The notes: generated from the letters alone by a model not told the origin. Shown: positions 17,857 through 27,191, numbered from the stretch's first letter. The stretch is 64,000 nucleotides of DNA from Chloroflexus aggregans DSM 9485 (GCF_000021945.1 NC_011831.1:3547353-3611352); one strand, 5' to 3'. Made by a program: numbers and translations.

Positions 17857-19350
17857 TTACCCTTGTCCCACCGCTGCTTGCATAATCCGATCTTGGCTCG
17901 CTTCTCTGCGGCTAAATTCGGCTGTAATCCTTCCTTCTCGCATCACAATAATCCGGTCACTCACGGCCAGGATTTCGGGTAGCTCTGACGAAATCATCAG
18001 AATAGCCATTCCTTGGTTCGCTAACTCACGGATGAGGGCATGAATTTCAGCTTTGGCGCCTACATCAACCCCACGGGTTGGTTCGTCAAGGATAAGTAGC
18101 TTTGGTTTGAGGGCTAACCAGCGTGCAATGATCACTTTTTGTTGATTACCACCGGAGAGATTCCGTACCTGTTGTTGTAACGATGGTGTGCGTACTCGTA
18201 ATTGATTGATAAGTTCGGCGATATGTTTGTTCAACGTGCGAAATTCTATGAAACCAAGCCGCGATAATCGCTCGATCAAGCCGGTAGCAGCGTTGTTGCG
18301 TACACTCTGCTTGAGAAAAAGTCCTTGCATCTTGCGATCTTCGGTCACAAATCCGATGCCGAGCTTGATGGCGTCACGTGGTGAGCGGAGCCGAACCGGT
18401 TGCCCTTCAAACCATAGCTCACCTTGATCGAGTCGATCAGCCCCAAACAGCAGACGGGCGACATTGGTACGTCCGGCGCCGACCAGTCCGGCCATGCCGA
18501 CAATCTCACCGCGATGGAGCGTGAACGATACGCCGCGCACCTCCTTACCGGCGTGCAGATTGACGGCTCGGATCAGCGGCTCTCCGCGCTGTGCAACCAG
18601 GGTGGGTTCAGTCGCCTGCAACGACCGCCCAACCATCAGTTGGACTAAGCGCTGAGCGGTAAACTCATTGGTTGATCCGACCGATACCAATTCGCCATCG
18701 CGCATTACAGCAATGCGGTCGGCAAGAGCAAAGATCTCATCAAGGCGGTGTGAGATGTAGATCAATGCAACCCCTTCGGCCCGTAGTTGGCGTACCAAAC
18801 GGAAGAGGATTTCGGTTTCGCGCTCGGTCAGCGAGCTGGTCGGTTCGTCGAGGGCAATCAGCCGTGCCTGGTACGACAACGCCCGCGCAATCTCAACCAG
18901 TTGTCGCTCGGCAATGCTCAAATCTGCTACCTTTGCCCGCGCCGAGATGGCGATCCCTAACCGATCAAGAGCTTGCTGCGCTTGTTGATACAACCGCTTC
19001 CAATCGATCCAACCGGCTCGGTGCGGTTCACGCCCCAAGAACATGTTTTGCCCAACCGTCAGTTCGGGAAGGAGCGCTAGCTCTTGATGGATCATCGTGA
19101 TCCCTAACGCTTGCGCGCGTCGCGGTGAGTCGATGATGACGGGTTGCCCGTCGAGCATGATCGTACCGCTATCGGGTTGAACGATCCCGTTGATGATATT
19201 CATCAGGGTTGATTTACCGGCGCCGTTTTCACCTACCAACGCGAGAATCTCGTGGCTGTACGCTTCAAGACTGACGTTTTTTACCGCCTGTACGCCCGGA
19301 AATGTTTTGACAATGTTGCTGAGGGTTAGACGAGGTGTTGTGGTTGTCAT
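17857..19350 (-). CDS. rbsA: Sugar ABC transporter ATP-binding protein, RbsA-type
   Basis: Tandem ATPase driving ribose-type import. The first nucleotide-binding domain has Walker A GENGAGKST (40-48) and signature LSIAERQLVEIA. The second has a degenerate Walker A GLVGAGRTN lacking the lysine and the signature LSGGNQQKV, both usual for this family. 497 residues is standard. It follows the binding-protein gene across a 54-nt gap that contains a strong hairpin, and it is followed 6 nt later by the second permease. Confidence 0.93.
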   Translation of the reverse strand: MTTTTPRLTLSNIVKTFPGVQAVKNVSLEAYSHEILALVGENGAGKSTLMNIINGIVQPDSGTIMLDGQPVIIDSPRRAQALGITMIHQELALLPELTVGQNMFLGREPHRAGWIDWKRLYQQAQQALDRLGIAISARAKVADLSIAERQLVEIARALSYQARLIALDEPTSSLTERETEILFRLVRQLRAEGVALIYISHRLDEIFALADRIAVMRDGELVSVGSTNEFTAQRLVQLMVGRSLQATEPTLVAQRGEPLIRAVNLHAGKEVRGVSFTLHRGEIVGMAGLVGAGRTNVARLLFGADRLDQGELWFEGQPVRLRSPRDAIKLGIGFVTEDRKMQGLFLKQSVRNNAATGLIERLSRLGFIEFRTLNKHIAELINQLRVRTPSLQQQVRNLSGGNQQKVIIARWLALKPKLLILDEPTRGVDVGAKAEIHALIRELANQGMAILMISSELPEILAVSDRIIVMREGRITAEFSRREASQDRIMQAAVGQG

Positions 19351-19363
19351 ACACTGTTACGCC

Positions 19364-19393
19364 GGCCGGCAGTCATAACATCGACTGCCGGCC
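19364..19393 (-). terminator. Strong hairpin between rbsB and rbsA
   Basis: A perfect 11-bp stem (19364-19374 with 19383-19393) and an 8-nt loop separate the binding-protein gene from the ATPase gene. There is no T run. In binding-protein transport operons such a stem often protects the upstream mRNA and lowers downstream expression, giving an excess of binding protein; that role is inferred. Confidence 0.6.
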
Positions 19394-19404
19394 TGGCCGT
19401 TAGG

Positions 19405-20331
19405 CTACTTCGTCACTAAGCTCAACGGTACCGGAATCGAGGACTCAACCTTGTCGCCCTTTAAATACTTCACAACCGTTTCGACTGCGGTTTGACCCAT
19501 CAATGCCGGCTGCTGGGCAACGGTGGCCGCCAACTTACCCTCTTGTACCGCTTTCGTCGCGTCATCGATGGCGTCAAACCCGACAAACACAATCCCGCTG
19601 CGGCCTGCGGCCTCGGCCGCTTGAATAGCACCCAGAATCATCTCGTCGTTGTGGGCGAAGACACCGTTGATTTCGGGCTGCGCCTGCAAGATGTTTTCAA
19701 ACACCCGTAGACCACGGTCGCGGTTGAAGTCGGCAGTCTGTTGAGCAACGATCTCAACCCCTTTGCACGAGCTTGCCATGTAGTCGTTGAAACCTTGGCC
19801 GCGATCACGGGCTGCCGATGTACCGGCGATGCCTTGTAGTTCGACCACTTTGCCCTTGCCGCCCAGCGCGTTGCAGAGAAACTCGGCTGCCATCCGGCCA
19901 CCGGCTACGTTGTCCGAGGCAATGTGGCTTACGACCGTCCCACCGTTAGCGCCACGGTCGACCGTGAAAACCGGTATCCCGGCCTCGTTGGCTTTTTGTA
20001 TGGCCGGCACAACCGCATCCGAATCGGTGGGATTGATGATCAATGCGTTGACCTTCTTGGTAATCAGGTCTTCGATCCCGGCAATCATCTTGGCCGAGTC
20101 ATCCTGAGCATCTACAATCGTTAAAGTGACTCCGGCGGCATCGGCAGCACGCTGAGCGCCATCTCGCAAGGTGACAAAGAAGGGATTATTCAGGGTTGAA
20201 ATGACCAAACCAATCGTGATGTTGCTGCTGCTCTGCGCCGGTGCTGTCGGTGTTGCCGCCGGAGTGGTTGATGTACATGCGGCTAACGCACTCAATCCTA
20301 GCACGATGACGATCCGTAACAGGTGCTTCAT
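19405..20331 (-). CDS. rbsB: Ribose-type ABC transporter substrate-binding lipoprotein
   Basis: Type I periplasmic-binding-protein fold, 308 residues, with a lipobox LSALAAC near residue 19 and a Thr/Pro/Ser-rich linker before the domain that begins ITIGLVISTLNNPFF. The typical DAQDDSAKMIAGIEDLI and VGFDAIDDATKAV segments are present. Ribose is the likely ligand because rbsD, rbsK and a LacI-type regulator are in the same operon. AGGAGGA precedes the ATG. An operator-like copy lies upstream at 20363-20374, so this gene may have its own controlled promoter inside the operon. Confidence 0.92.
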   Translation of the reverse strand: MKHLLRIVIVLGLSALAACTSTTPAATPTAPAQSSSNITIGLVISTLNNPFFVTLRDGAQRAADAAGVTLTIVDAQDDSAKMIAGIEDLITKKVNALIINPTDSDAVVPAIQKANEAGIPVFTVDRGANGGTVVSHIASDNVAGGRMAAEFLCNALGGKGKVVELQGIAGTSAARDRGQGFNDYMASSCKGVEIVAQQTADFNRDRGLRVFENILQAQPEINGVFAHNDEMILGAIQAAEAAGRSGIVFVGFDAIDDATKAVQEGKLAATVAQQPALMGQTAVETVVKYLKGDKVESSIPVPLSLVTK

Positions 20332-20362
20332 TGCGGTCTTCCTCCTTTTTGCTCACGACGAA

Positions 20363-20374
20363 AACGTTTGCGCA
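20363..20374. promoter_or_regulatory. LacI-family operator candidate upstream of rbsB
   Basis: AACGTTTGCGCA matches the 12-bp unit repeated at the rbsR promoter (ATCGTTTGCGCA) with one mismatch. It lies in the 97-nt gap between the first permease gene and rbsB, which suggests a second regulated site within the operon. Confidence 0.55.
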
Positions 20375-20428
20375 ACGAAAAATCGAAACCGGAAGCCTCT
20401 TGCTTGCTACACCTCCTTTCACTCGCAT

Positions 20429-21400
20429 TTATGTAGATTGCGCCGTGCGACTGATCAGTCGATAGAGTAGGAGAGCCAGCGCAATAACTACCCCCTTCAC
20501 AACTTGTTCCCAGAGTGGTGAGACGTTGAGTAGATTGAGACCATTATTGAGGGTTTCGATCAATAGCGCCCCCAACAGCGTACCAACCAGTCCCCCTTCA
20601 CCGCCGCTGAAACCGGTTCCACCAACGACTACCGCAGCTATCGCGTTGAGTTCGTAGCCGAGGCCAATAGTCGGTTGGGCCGAATCGAGCCGGGCAATCA
20701 GAATTAAGCCGGCTAAGGCAGCACAGAACCCTGAGATGGTGTACACCAACACCGTTAGCCGGTTGACCGGTACCCCGGTCAGGCGAGCAGCCGTGGGATT
20801 GTCGCCGAGCAGATAGATTTGCATCCCGAAGCTAGTGCGGTAGAGAAAGAACCCGCCGGCCACAAAGACCAACAGCATGAGCACGATTGGCACGGGGATT
20901 TCGGCAACATCACCAGTACCAAGCCAACGGAAGGTTGCCGGAAAACCAGTGATGGGTTGGCCTTGGGTATACATCAGCGTCAGGCCGCGCGCCATCGTCA
21001 GCATCCCAAGCGTGGTGATGAAGGGCGGGATGCGCGCTAGTGTAATCAGTACGCCGTTGATGCAGCCAAGGCTGGCGCCGGTTGCCAATGCAGCAAGCAC
21101 ACTGATCTCAACCGGCCAACCCTGTTTCATCAACACCGCGCCGATTGTTACCGATAAGGCCAGCACTGATCCCACCGAGAGATCGATCCCTCCCGTTAAG
21201 ATCACCAACGTCATCCCGGCGCTGATGATGCTGTTGATGGCAGTTTGGCGCAGAATATTGGTCAAGTTGGCCAGCGTCAGAAAACGGTCGGACAGCAGGG
21301 TCAGGCCGAGCACTAATAAGCCGAAGATAATAATCAGGCCAAAGTGTTGTCCGAATGTGCGGCGATCGATCAGTTCATCGGTGAGTGAGAATGCGCGCAT
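20429..21400 (-). CDS. rbsC: Ribose-type ABC transporter permease
   Basis: 323-residue membrane permease of the RbsC family with multiple hydrophobic helices, the GMTLVILTGGIDLSVGS block and the AVVVGGTGFSGGEGGLVGTLLGA block. GGAG is placed upstream of the ATG. It lies 32 nt after rbsD and 97 nt before rbsB. It is similar in layout to the second permease at the operon end; the two diverge enough in their helices to be old paralogues rather than a recent duplication. Confidence 0.92.
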   Translation of the reverse strand: MRAFSLTDELIDRRTFGQHFGLIIIFGLLVLGLTLLSDRFLTLANLTNILRQTAINSIISAGMTLVILTGGIDLSVGSVLALSVTIGAVLMKQGWPVEISVLAALATGASLGCINGVLITLARIPPFITTLGMLTMARGLTLMYTQGQPITGFPATFRWLGTGDVAEIPVPIVLMLLVFVAGGFFLYRTSFGMQIYLLGDNPTAARLTGVPVNRLTVLVYTISGFCAALAGLILIARLDSAQPTIGLGYELNAIAAVVVGGTGFSGGEGGLVGTLLGALLIETLNNGLNLLNVSPLWEQVVKGVVIALALLLYRLISRTAQST

Positions 21401-21432
21401 ACGATACTCCGAAATCCGGTGCCGCTGCCTGG

Positions 21433-21828
21433 TTAGAAGACCACACCGGCTACTAAGATCACATTGGCGTATGGAGTGTATTCACCGGTGCGCACCACTG
21501 CCCGTGCTTGCCGACATAATGCCTTGAGCTGCTCGTGACTTACCTCTTCAAAGGGGGTGTTCGGTAAAAGCTGTCCCAAACCGTCACGAATGTGCGGACT
21601 GCGTTGGCCGGTCTCCGTCGCGATCAGCGCTTTCTCAACCTGCATCTCGCTCGCTATCACCCGCACCGTCTCAAGCAACGGCGGTATCCCACGGCACAAC
21701 GCCAGATCGATCCGCCGTGTCTCTGGCGGAATTGGTAAGCCGGCATCGCCGATCACGACCATATCGCCATGACCGAGACTGGCAATCAATTCGGACAGCA
21801 CACTGTTTAACAACAAGGTCTTTTTCAT
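21433..21828 (-). CDS. rbsD: D-ribose pyranase
   Basis: Cytoplasmic mutarotase that converts beta-pyranose to beta-furanose ribose for ribokinase. The start MKKTLLLNSVLSELI is canonical, with LGHGDMVVIGDAGLPIP (catalytic histidine region) and a C-terminal RTGEYTPYANVILVAGV. The ATG at 21828 is preceded by GGAGGT and overlaps the rbsK stop by four bases. A longer reading frame to 21969 falls inside rbsK and is rejected. 131 residues fits the family. Its presence points to ribose as the operon substrate. Confidence 0.93.
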   Translation of the reverse strand: MKKTLLLNSVLSELIASLGHGDMVVIGDAGLPIPPETRRIDLALCRGIPPLLETVRVIASEMQVEKALIATETGQRSPHIRDGLGQLLPNTPFEEVSHEQLKALCRQARAVVRTGEYTPYANVILVAGVVF

Positions 21829-22733
21829 TGCACCTCCAACAAGCGCATCACTTCCATTCGTGACGGTAATGACGGTTGGGCGCCGGCCCGCGTGACGGCC
21901 AATGCGCCGGCTGCGTTGCCCCACCGTACCGCTTCGAGTGGTGGTTTGCCTTCGGCGAGTGCCACACAAAACGCGCCCGCAAATGCGTCGCCCGCAGCCA
22001 CCGTATCAACGACCGGTACCTGAAATGCCGGCACCGTGGTGGTCTGTTCGGCAGTCGCCAGTAGTGCCCCTTCCGACCCGAGGGTCACCAGCAGATTACG
22101 CACCCCTTGCCGTTGCAGACGCTCAATCGCCGCCGTCAGATCGGTTTCGCCCTCTGCCAGTGCTTGTAATTCGAGCTGATTGGGCAGCAGATAATCGATT
22201 TGGCTCAGCAACGCCACCGGGAGCGGGCGGGCCGGCGCCGGGTTAAGTACCACCTGCACTCCGTATCGATGTGCTAGCTCGGTTGCTGCCATCACTGCGT
22301 CGAGTGGGCATTCGAGCTGCATCAACAAGACATCCGCTCCTTGAAACAGTGCCTCCGCCCGCTGTACGTCAGCTTCGCTCACCCGCATGTTCGCCCCAAG
22401 AGCGACGACAATGGTATTTTGGCCGTGAGCATCGAGGGTGATGAGCGCGACACCGGTGGCTGCGTCAGGGTCGCGCTGTACGTAGCCGGTGTCAACCCCA
22501 TCGTACTGCGCGGCGTCGAGAAGCGCATCACCGAAAGCGTCTACCCCGACCCGCCCGATCATTCGCACCCGTGCGCCAAGTCGGGCGGCGGCAACCGCCT
22601 GATTCGCCCCTTTGCCCCCCGGAAAGATCTGAAAATCACTGCCGATCAGCGTCTCACCGGGTTGCGGATGGCGTGGCGCCCGCACGACCAGATCCATATT
22701 CAGGCTACCCACCACGATGATGGTTGGTGTCAT
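21825..22733 (-). CDS. rbsK: Ribokinase
   Basis: PfkB-family kinase phosphorylating ribose at O5 in the cytoplasm. Motifs: GSLNMDLVVRAPRHPQPGETL, GGKGANQAVAAARLGA, and the C-terminal DTVAAGDAFAGAF with the catalytic aspartate. 302 residues. It overlaps the upstream regulator gene by four bases and the downstream rbsD by four bases, so R-K-D are translationally coupled. Confidence 0.93.
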   Translation of the reverse strand: MTPTIIVVGSLNMDLVVRAPRHPQPGETLIGSDFQIFPGGKGANQAVAAARLGARVRMIGRVGVDAFGDALLDAAQYDGVDTGYVQRDPDAATGVALITLDAHGQNTIVVALGANMRVSEADVQRAEALFQGADVLLMQLECPLDAVMAATELAHRYGVQVVLNPAPARPLPVALLSQIDYLLPNQLELQALAEGETDLTAAIERLQRQGVRNLLVTLGSEGALLATAEQTTTVPAFQVPVVDTVAAGDAFAGAFCVALAEGKPPLEAVRWGNAAGALAVTRAGAQPSLPSRMEVMRLLEVQ

Positions 22734-23731
22734 ACGGTTGTTCCCCCTGATAATCGTTCCACGAGCGTCGTTGCCACGATGTAGGTCCGGGCCGGTATGT
22801 CGGTAAGCGCAATCCGTTCGCGCAAAAATTGCACTGCCATTGTTGCTAGCGTGGCTTTGTCTTGACGAATGGTGGTGAGCGGTGGGTTGGCGTAAGAAGC
22901 TAACTCAATGTCGTCGAACCCCACCACTGCACAATCGTGTGGTACCTGCCGACCGGCTTCGGCTAATGCGCGGAGTGCGCCTAGTGCCATCAGATCGTTG
23001 CATACAAACAGGGCGGTTGGCGGTGGATCGGATTGCAACAGCTCGTGGGTTAACGCATACCCTGAGTGCGGGTGAAAATCACCGCGCCGGATTAGCCGCT
23101 CATCGATAGGTACTCCATATTCAGTCAATGCTTGCCGATAGCCCACGACCCGATCGGCACTAGGTGTCAGATGCGAAGGGCCGGTAATGCACCCGATCCG
23201 GCGGTGACCACGCTCTAACAGATAGCGCGTTGCTTGTAGCCCACCCTGTAGGTTGTCGGTCAGAACAGTGTCGGCTTGAAGGCCGGGGAGCCGCCGATCA
23301 ACGACGACTACCGGTATGCCTAGCTGCAATAGCTCCTCTAGCGAAGGGCTTTGGTCACCGGTGGCTACAAAGATCAAGCCATCCACCTGCTTTTGGACGA
23401 AGACATTAACGTATACTCGCTCGCGTTCGAGATTGTTTTCCGTATTGCCGAGAATGACGTTATATTCGGCCCGAAATGCAGCATCTTCAATCGCCCGCGC
23501 GATTTCGGCAAAGAAGGGATTAGCGCTATCGGGCAAAATCAGCCCGATGGTATGCGTCTCACCCCGGCGTAGTGAACGCGCCAAGATGTTCGGTCGGTAA
23601 TTGAGTTCGGCCATCGCCGCTAGCACCCGTGCGCGTGTCTCTGGTGCTACGAACCGTGTGTTGTTGATGATGTGTGAGACGGTCGATGGCGAAACCCCGG
23701 CTCGTAATGCGACTTCGCGAATGGTAGTCAT
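22730..23731 (-). CDS. rbsR: LacI-family transcriptional regulator of the ribose operon
   Basis: 333-residue repressor with an N-terminal LacI helix-turn-helix (TIREVALRAGVSPSTVSHIINN) and hinge (NYRPNILARSLRR) followed by a sugar-binding domain of periplasmic-binding-protein fold. The start at 23731 is chosen because upstream codons would overlap the operator. It is first in the operon and has two tandem copies of ATCGTTTGCGCA immediately upstream, indicating autoregulation. Ribose as inducer is inferred from the operon content. Confidence 0.9.
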   Translation of the reverse strand: MTTIREVALRAGVSPSTVSHIINNTRFVAPETRARVLAAMAELNYRPNILARSLRRGETHTIGLILPDSANPFFAEIARAIEDAAFRAEYNVILGNTENNLERERVYVNVFVQKQVDGLIFVATGDQSPSLEELLQLGIPVVVVDRRLPGLQADTVLTDNLQGGLQATRYLLERGHRRIGCITGPSHLTPSADRVVGYRQALTEYGVPIDERLIRRGDFHPHSGYALTHELLQSDPPPTALFVCNDLMALGALRALAEAGRQVPHDCAVVGFDDIELASYANPPLTTIRQDKATLATMAVQFLRERIALTDIPARTYIVATTLVERLSGGTTV

Positions 23732-23739
23732 GGGTGAAA

Positions 23740-23763
23740 ATCGTTTGCGCAATCGTTTGCGCA
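23740..23763. promoter_or_regulatory. Tandem LacI-type operators at the rbs promoter
   Basis: ATCGTTTGCGCA occurs twice head to tail (23740-23751 and 23752-23763). Because TGCGCA is self-complementary, the array also contains inverted half-sites. It lies directly downstream of the -10 at 23766-23771. Confidence 0.75.
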
Positions 23764-23765
23764 GT

Positions 23766-23794
23766 AGTATATCAGACGATGTGCCTGCCGTCAA
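23766..23794 (-). promoter_or_regulatory. rbs operon promoter
   Basis: On the minus strand TTGACG (23789-23794), a 17-nt spacer and TATACT (23766-23771). The tandem operators follow at once, a steric arrangement for repression. Confidence 0.8.
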
Positions 23795-23816
23795 TTACCA
23801 ATTGCCGGGTATTGTG

Positions 23817-26800
23817 CTAGCTTTGGGTGCGTAACTCCAACAATCGACCGCTACCGATCTGCTCAAATTGGTGGATGATGTGATCACCGCCTACCATCAC
23901 CTGTTTCAACACGCGATGCGGTATTGCGATTACGTCTAGTGGTGTGAGTGCGATAACAGTCGCTACCGGTAATGTGCCACGGATCAGTTCTACCTCGCCA
24001 CAAAATTCGGCCGGGCCAAGCCGCGCGACCAAGCGAACGTTCCCACGTGGGCCTTGTTCTGTCTCTTCTCGTCGTAAGACGGCTACTTGTCCGTCGGCAA
24101 TGATGTACAGATAGCCGTTAGGCCGACCTTGTCGGATCAGGATGTGGCGGGCCTCTACTGTTTTGTGGATAGCCGCTCGTGCGAGTTCTCGTAGTTGAGC
24201 ACGCGGTAGGTTGGCAAAGAGTGATACTCGCTCAAGTAACCGCATTCGCTTGAGAAGTTCTGCACCTTCAGCGGTGTGCGGTGCGGCCTCGTGTATCATT
24301 CGCTGCAGTTCACCCGCCGGTAAGTAAAGGAGCGTGCTCTCGATACTAGCCCGGTATTCGTAGTCGGTGATTTCTGGTCCTTGCAATTCGCCAAAGTAGT
24401 CGCCGCGGTGCAGCTCTTGGACCATATCACCATGGCGGGCGAGGATTTCGCCGGTTTCGATCACCCAAATCCCTCGTGGTGGCTCGCCGGTGCTTAAAAT
24501 GATCTCACCGGCGTGTACTCGTTGGCTGGTAAACGCCGCAGCTAATTCTTGTAGTTCGTGATCGTCGCACGTAGCAAATAGTTCGATCTGGCGTAGCAGT
24601 CTGATCCGGGCTTCACGTGCGTTCCCGAAGGTGTGCAAGATGTCATACGCCTTCACCATCTGCGCTAAGCAGTGTCGTTCGAGTGCTTCCCGTTCCGGCC
24701 ATGGCAATGCGTCATACGCAGCCACTAGTGCGCGATGGGCAAAGGTCCGACCGGCCAATTGTTCGAGGATCGTTACCGCATACTGTAAGACCTCGGCGTA
24801 CCGCGCTCCTTGCTCGTCGAGTGGAAGGCTCTGCACGGTTGGGCCGATCCGCACTTGATCGCGATCAAAAGTGATCTCCCAGTTTGCCGTCGCTGCCAAT
24901 ACGTCCATCCGGTCGTCGAGGGTTCGCGTGCGTTGGATACCGTAATTATTGCGCAAGAGGCGGTACAAACCAATGTACAAATGCCGAAAAGCATCTTGTA
25001 ACCGTACCGTCTCACCGGGTGCAGGCGTGAGCGGCCAGCTTAACCCACTCAGACTAACACTGCGCAAGGTGACGAGATGGGTACTCCATGCAGCGGCCCA
25101 CAGACCGGCCGCTACGATCAGGCTGACGAGTGCAAGCGGAGTGTTGCGCCACTCCGGTAGCAGTTCGAGTAGATAGCTCCCGATTTGGATAAGGATTCCT
25201 AGCCAGAGCAGCAGCCAGCTCCAAAAGAGACGGGTATCGCGCAAACTGATGAGCAGTGGCAATAGCAGTGCTTGACCGATCACTCCACTGTAGATAGGCA
25301 CGGCGGCGATTAATGCCCAGAGTGAACTATACTCTGGGTGAGCGATCCTGATCAGTTCGGCAGCAATGACTCCTAATGGAAAAGCTAGGGTCAGCAGTAA
25401 GGCACTGGCGATCAATTGGCTGCTGTTCTGTTGCTGTAAGTTGACATCAAGCAATGCGATGAATCCGGCAAACAAGAGCAAGGCGTACCCGGCAATCTCT
25501 AAGCCTGACCAGGCGCGCACGGCATCGGGGGCGATGAGGTAGCCGGCTTGCGCTATCATTTCAATAAGGCTGATGAGTAAGAAGCTGGCGAGGGCACGGC
25601 CGATCCACGCTCCTGCATAGTCACTTTGTAGATACCCTTGTACGATTACGGCTACCATCCACCATCCGGTCAACACGAGGCCGGTTTCCCAACCCACCCC
25701 AAACCGTAGCGGGAATAGTCCGCTCGTCAGCGCCAGTAGACCAAACGTGGTTGCGATCAGCAATGGGTTGCGCGTGTACCCGCGTCGTATCATCCAGTCG
25801 GCAGCGGCTCGTACCAACCCCCAACCGGCCAGGATGATACCGATAATCAAAGGGACGATCACCAGCCCAAAGATCAAGATTGCCAGCAGTTGTCCGAACC
25901 AGCTACTCGCCCAGAGTTCACCAACCATACTCGCAAATTGGCGTTGCCAGAAGAGGGTCGCCATCACGACCGCTACACCGGTATAGATTGCGCTCAATAG
26001 TCCGTACCCGGCAAAAATGCGCTCCTCCCGGTTCAACGGACTGCGTGATCGGATTTTTTGCCACAATGGTCCGCCAATAAATCCCAATGCACGATTGCGC
26101 AGGTTTGGCAAGCGTAAGGCGTCGACCAAGATGAAATAGCCGTCAAGTTCGAGTAGCGGGTTGAAGTTGAAGAGCGCAGTCAGGTACGAAGCGGTTGCAA
26201 TGCGACGCATCCATATGCCGCCTAACGTCTCTGGCGCTGCCCACGCAATGATCGCGGCCAGCGATCCGACGAGCAGGTCACATAGTGGCCCGGCCAACGA
26301 GACCAGCATACGGGCCGAACGCGGCGCCAACCATATGTCACTTGTATCAACGAAGGCGGCCGGCATCCCGAAGTAGAGCATAATCCCCGCTCGTCCGACC
26401 TGCCGACCAAAATGTTTAACGGCCAACCCATGCGCGATTTCGTGGAGTGTGAGCGTGATAAACAGCGCCATTCCCAACATCAACATATCGCCGGCAAGAT
26501 GTTCGTTGCTCACGAGATCACTACCACTGACTCCCGGCAAAAAGTAGCAGATGATACCGATAATCGTCAGCAGGCCAAGCACGATTGCAAAGAAACGGGT
26601 AAAGAACCAGCGTCCACCCCATCGGTACAGCAGATCGAACCATCTATCCACATGCTGTAGCTCAAAGCTACGGCCATGGGTGAAGCTCAACAGACGCTGC
26701 CCGATCCCTTCGACAGTTTGCTGTGCAAGATAGTGGCGTAAATGGCGATACACGCCGACCGATGTATCGGTGAGAAATCCTTGTGCGCGCAGGGTTTCTA

Positions 26801-27191
26801 CCAAGTCGGCAACCGGCAACAGTTGCTTAAAGCGCAGAAAGCCCATGGTGGCTAGTTGGGCAATGGTGCGCGTGCCATCCATTGCCTGCCACAACTCACG
26901 CTCGGCTGTGCTCAAGCGCAGGTAGTGACCGCTCGGGCTACGGAGTACGGTGATGGGCTGGTTATCCTCAAGTAACGTCTCTTCGATCACGTCACTCAGC
27001 CGTTGTGGCTTGTAGAGCGCCGGATCGGCGCGTTGACGTAAGATGCTCCATACCCCATACTCACCGTCCGGGTGAGTGACGAGTTGGTGTTTGATGTGTT
27101 GATAAATGCGACGATGTTGAGTAGGCGGTGTAGTGGTTTGCTGTTCTATAGCAGCCCAGAGCCGCCGCTGTGCTCGTAGAAGTTGTGTCAT
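23817..27191 (-). CDS. M50-family membrane metalloprotease with PqqD-like N-terminus and two cyclic-nucleotide-binding domains
   Basis: A 1124-residue membrane protein. Residues about 60-145 resemble a PqqD-like winged helix (ITVLRSPSGHYLRLSTAERELWQAM). A helix-rich region holds HEIAHG (250-255) and NFNPLLELDG (342-351), the zinc ligands of the M50/site-2-protease class. More hydrophobic helices extend to about 690. A soluble part ends in two cNMP-binding modules (about 880-990 and 1000-1110), each with the GEILARHGDMV/RGDYFGELQG-type roll. GGAG precedes the ATG. Putative peptide zinc metalloproteases of this type are known, but the substrate and ligand are unknown here. It stands alone between rbsR and the epimerase. 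Confidence 0.85.
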   Translation of the reverse strand: MTQLLRAQRRLWAAIEQQTTTPPTQHRRIYQHIKHQLVTHPDGEYGVWSILRQRADPALYKPQRLSDVIEETLLEDNQPITVLRSPSGHYLRLSTAERELWQAMDGTRTIAQLATMGFLRFKQLLPVADLVETLRAQGFLTDTSVGVYRHLRHYLAQQTVEGIGQRLLSFTHGRSFELQHVDRWFDLLYRWGGRWFFTRFFAIVLGLLTIIGIICYFLPGVSGSDLVSNEHLAGDMLMLGMALFITLTLHEIAHGLAVKHFGRQVGRAGIMLYFGMPAAFVDTSDIWLAPRSARMLVSLAGPLCDLLVGSLAAIIAWAAPETLGGIWMRRIATASYLTALFNFNPLLELDGYFILVDALRLPNLRNRALGFIGGPLWQKIRSRSPLNREERIFAGYGLLSAIYTGVAVVMATLFWQRQFASMVGELWASSWFGQLLAILIFGLVIVPLIIGIILAGWGLVRAAADWMIRRGYTRNPLLIATTFGLLALTSGLFPLRFGVGWETGLVLTGWWMVAVIVQGYLQSDYAGAWIGRALASFLLISLIEMIAQAGYLIAPDAVRAWSGLEIAGYALLLFAGFIALLDVNLQQQNSSQLIASALLLTLAFPLGVIAAELIRIAHPEYSSLWALIAAVPIYSGVIGQALLLPLLISLRDTRLFWSWLLLWLGILIQIGSYLLELLPEWRNTPLALVSLIVAAGLWAAAWSTHLVTLRSVSLSGLSWPLTPAPGETVRLQDAFRHLYIGLYRLLRNNYGIQRTRTLDDRMDVLAATANWEITFDRDQVRIGPTVQSLPLDEQGARYAEVLQYAVTILEQLAGRTFAHRALVAAYDALPWPEREALERHCLAQMVKAYDILHTFGNAREARIRLLRQIELFATCDDHELQELAAAFTSQRVHAGEIILSTGEPPRGIWVIETGEILARHGDMVQELHRGDYFGELQGPEITDYEYRASIESTLLYLPAGELQRMIHEAAPHTAEGAELLKRMRLLERVSLFANLPRAQLRELARAAIHKTVEARHILIRQGRPNGYLYIIADGQVAVLRREETEQGPRGNVRLVARLGPAEFCGEVELIRGTLPVATVIALTPLDVIAIPHRVLKQVMVGGDHIIHQFEQIGSGRLLELRTQS

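Noticed and set aside
19330-19404. Looked for a third rbs operator at the rbsB/rbsA gap
   Set aside because: No GTTTGCGCA is present; the hairpin there has no matching half-site.
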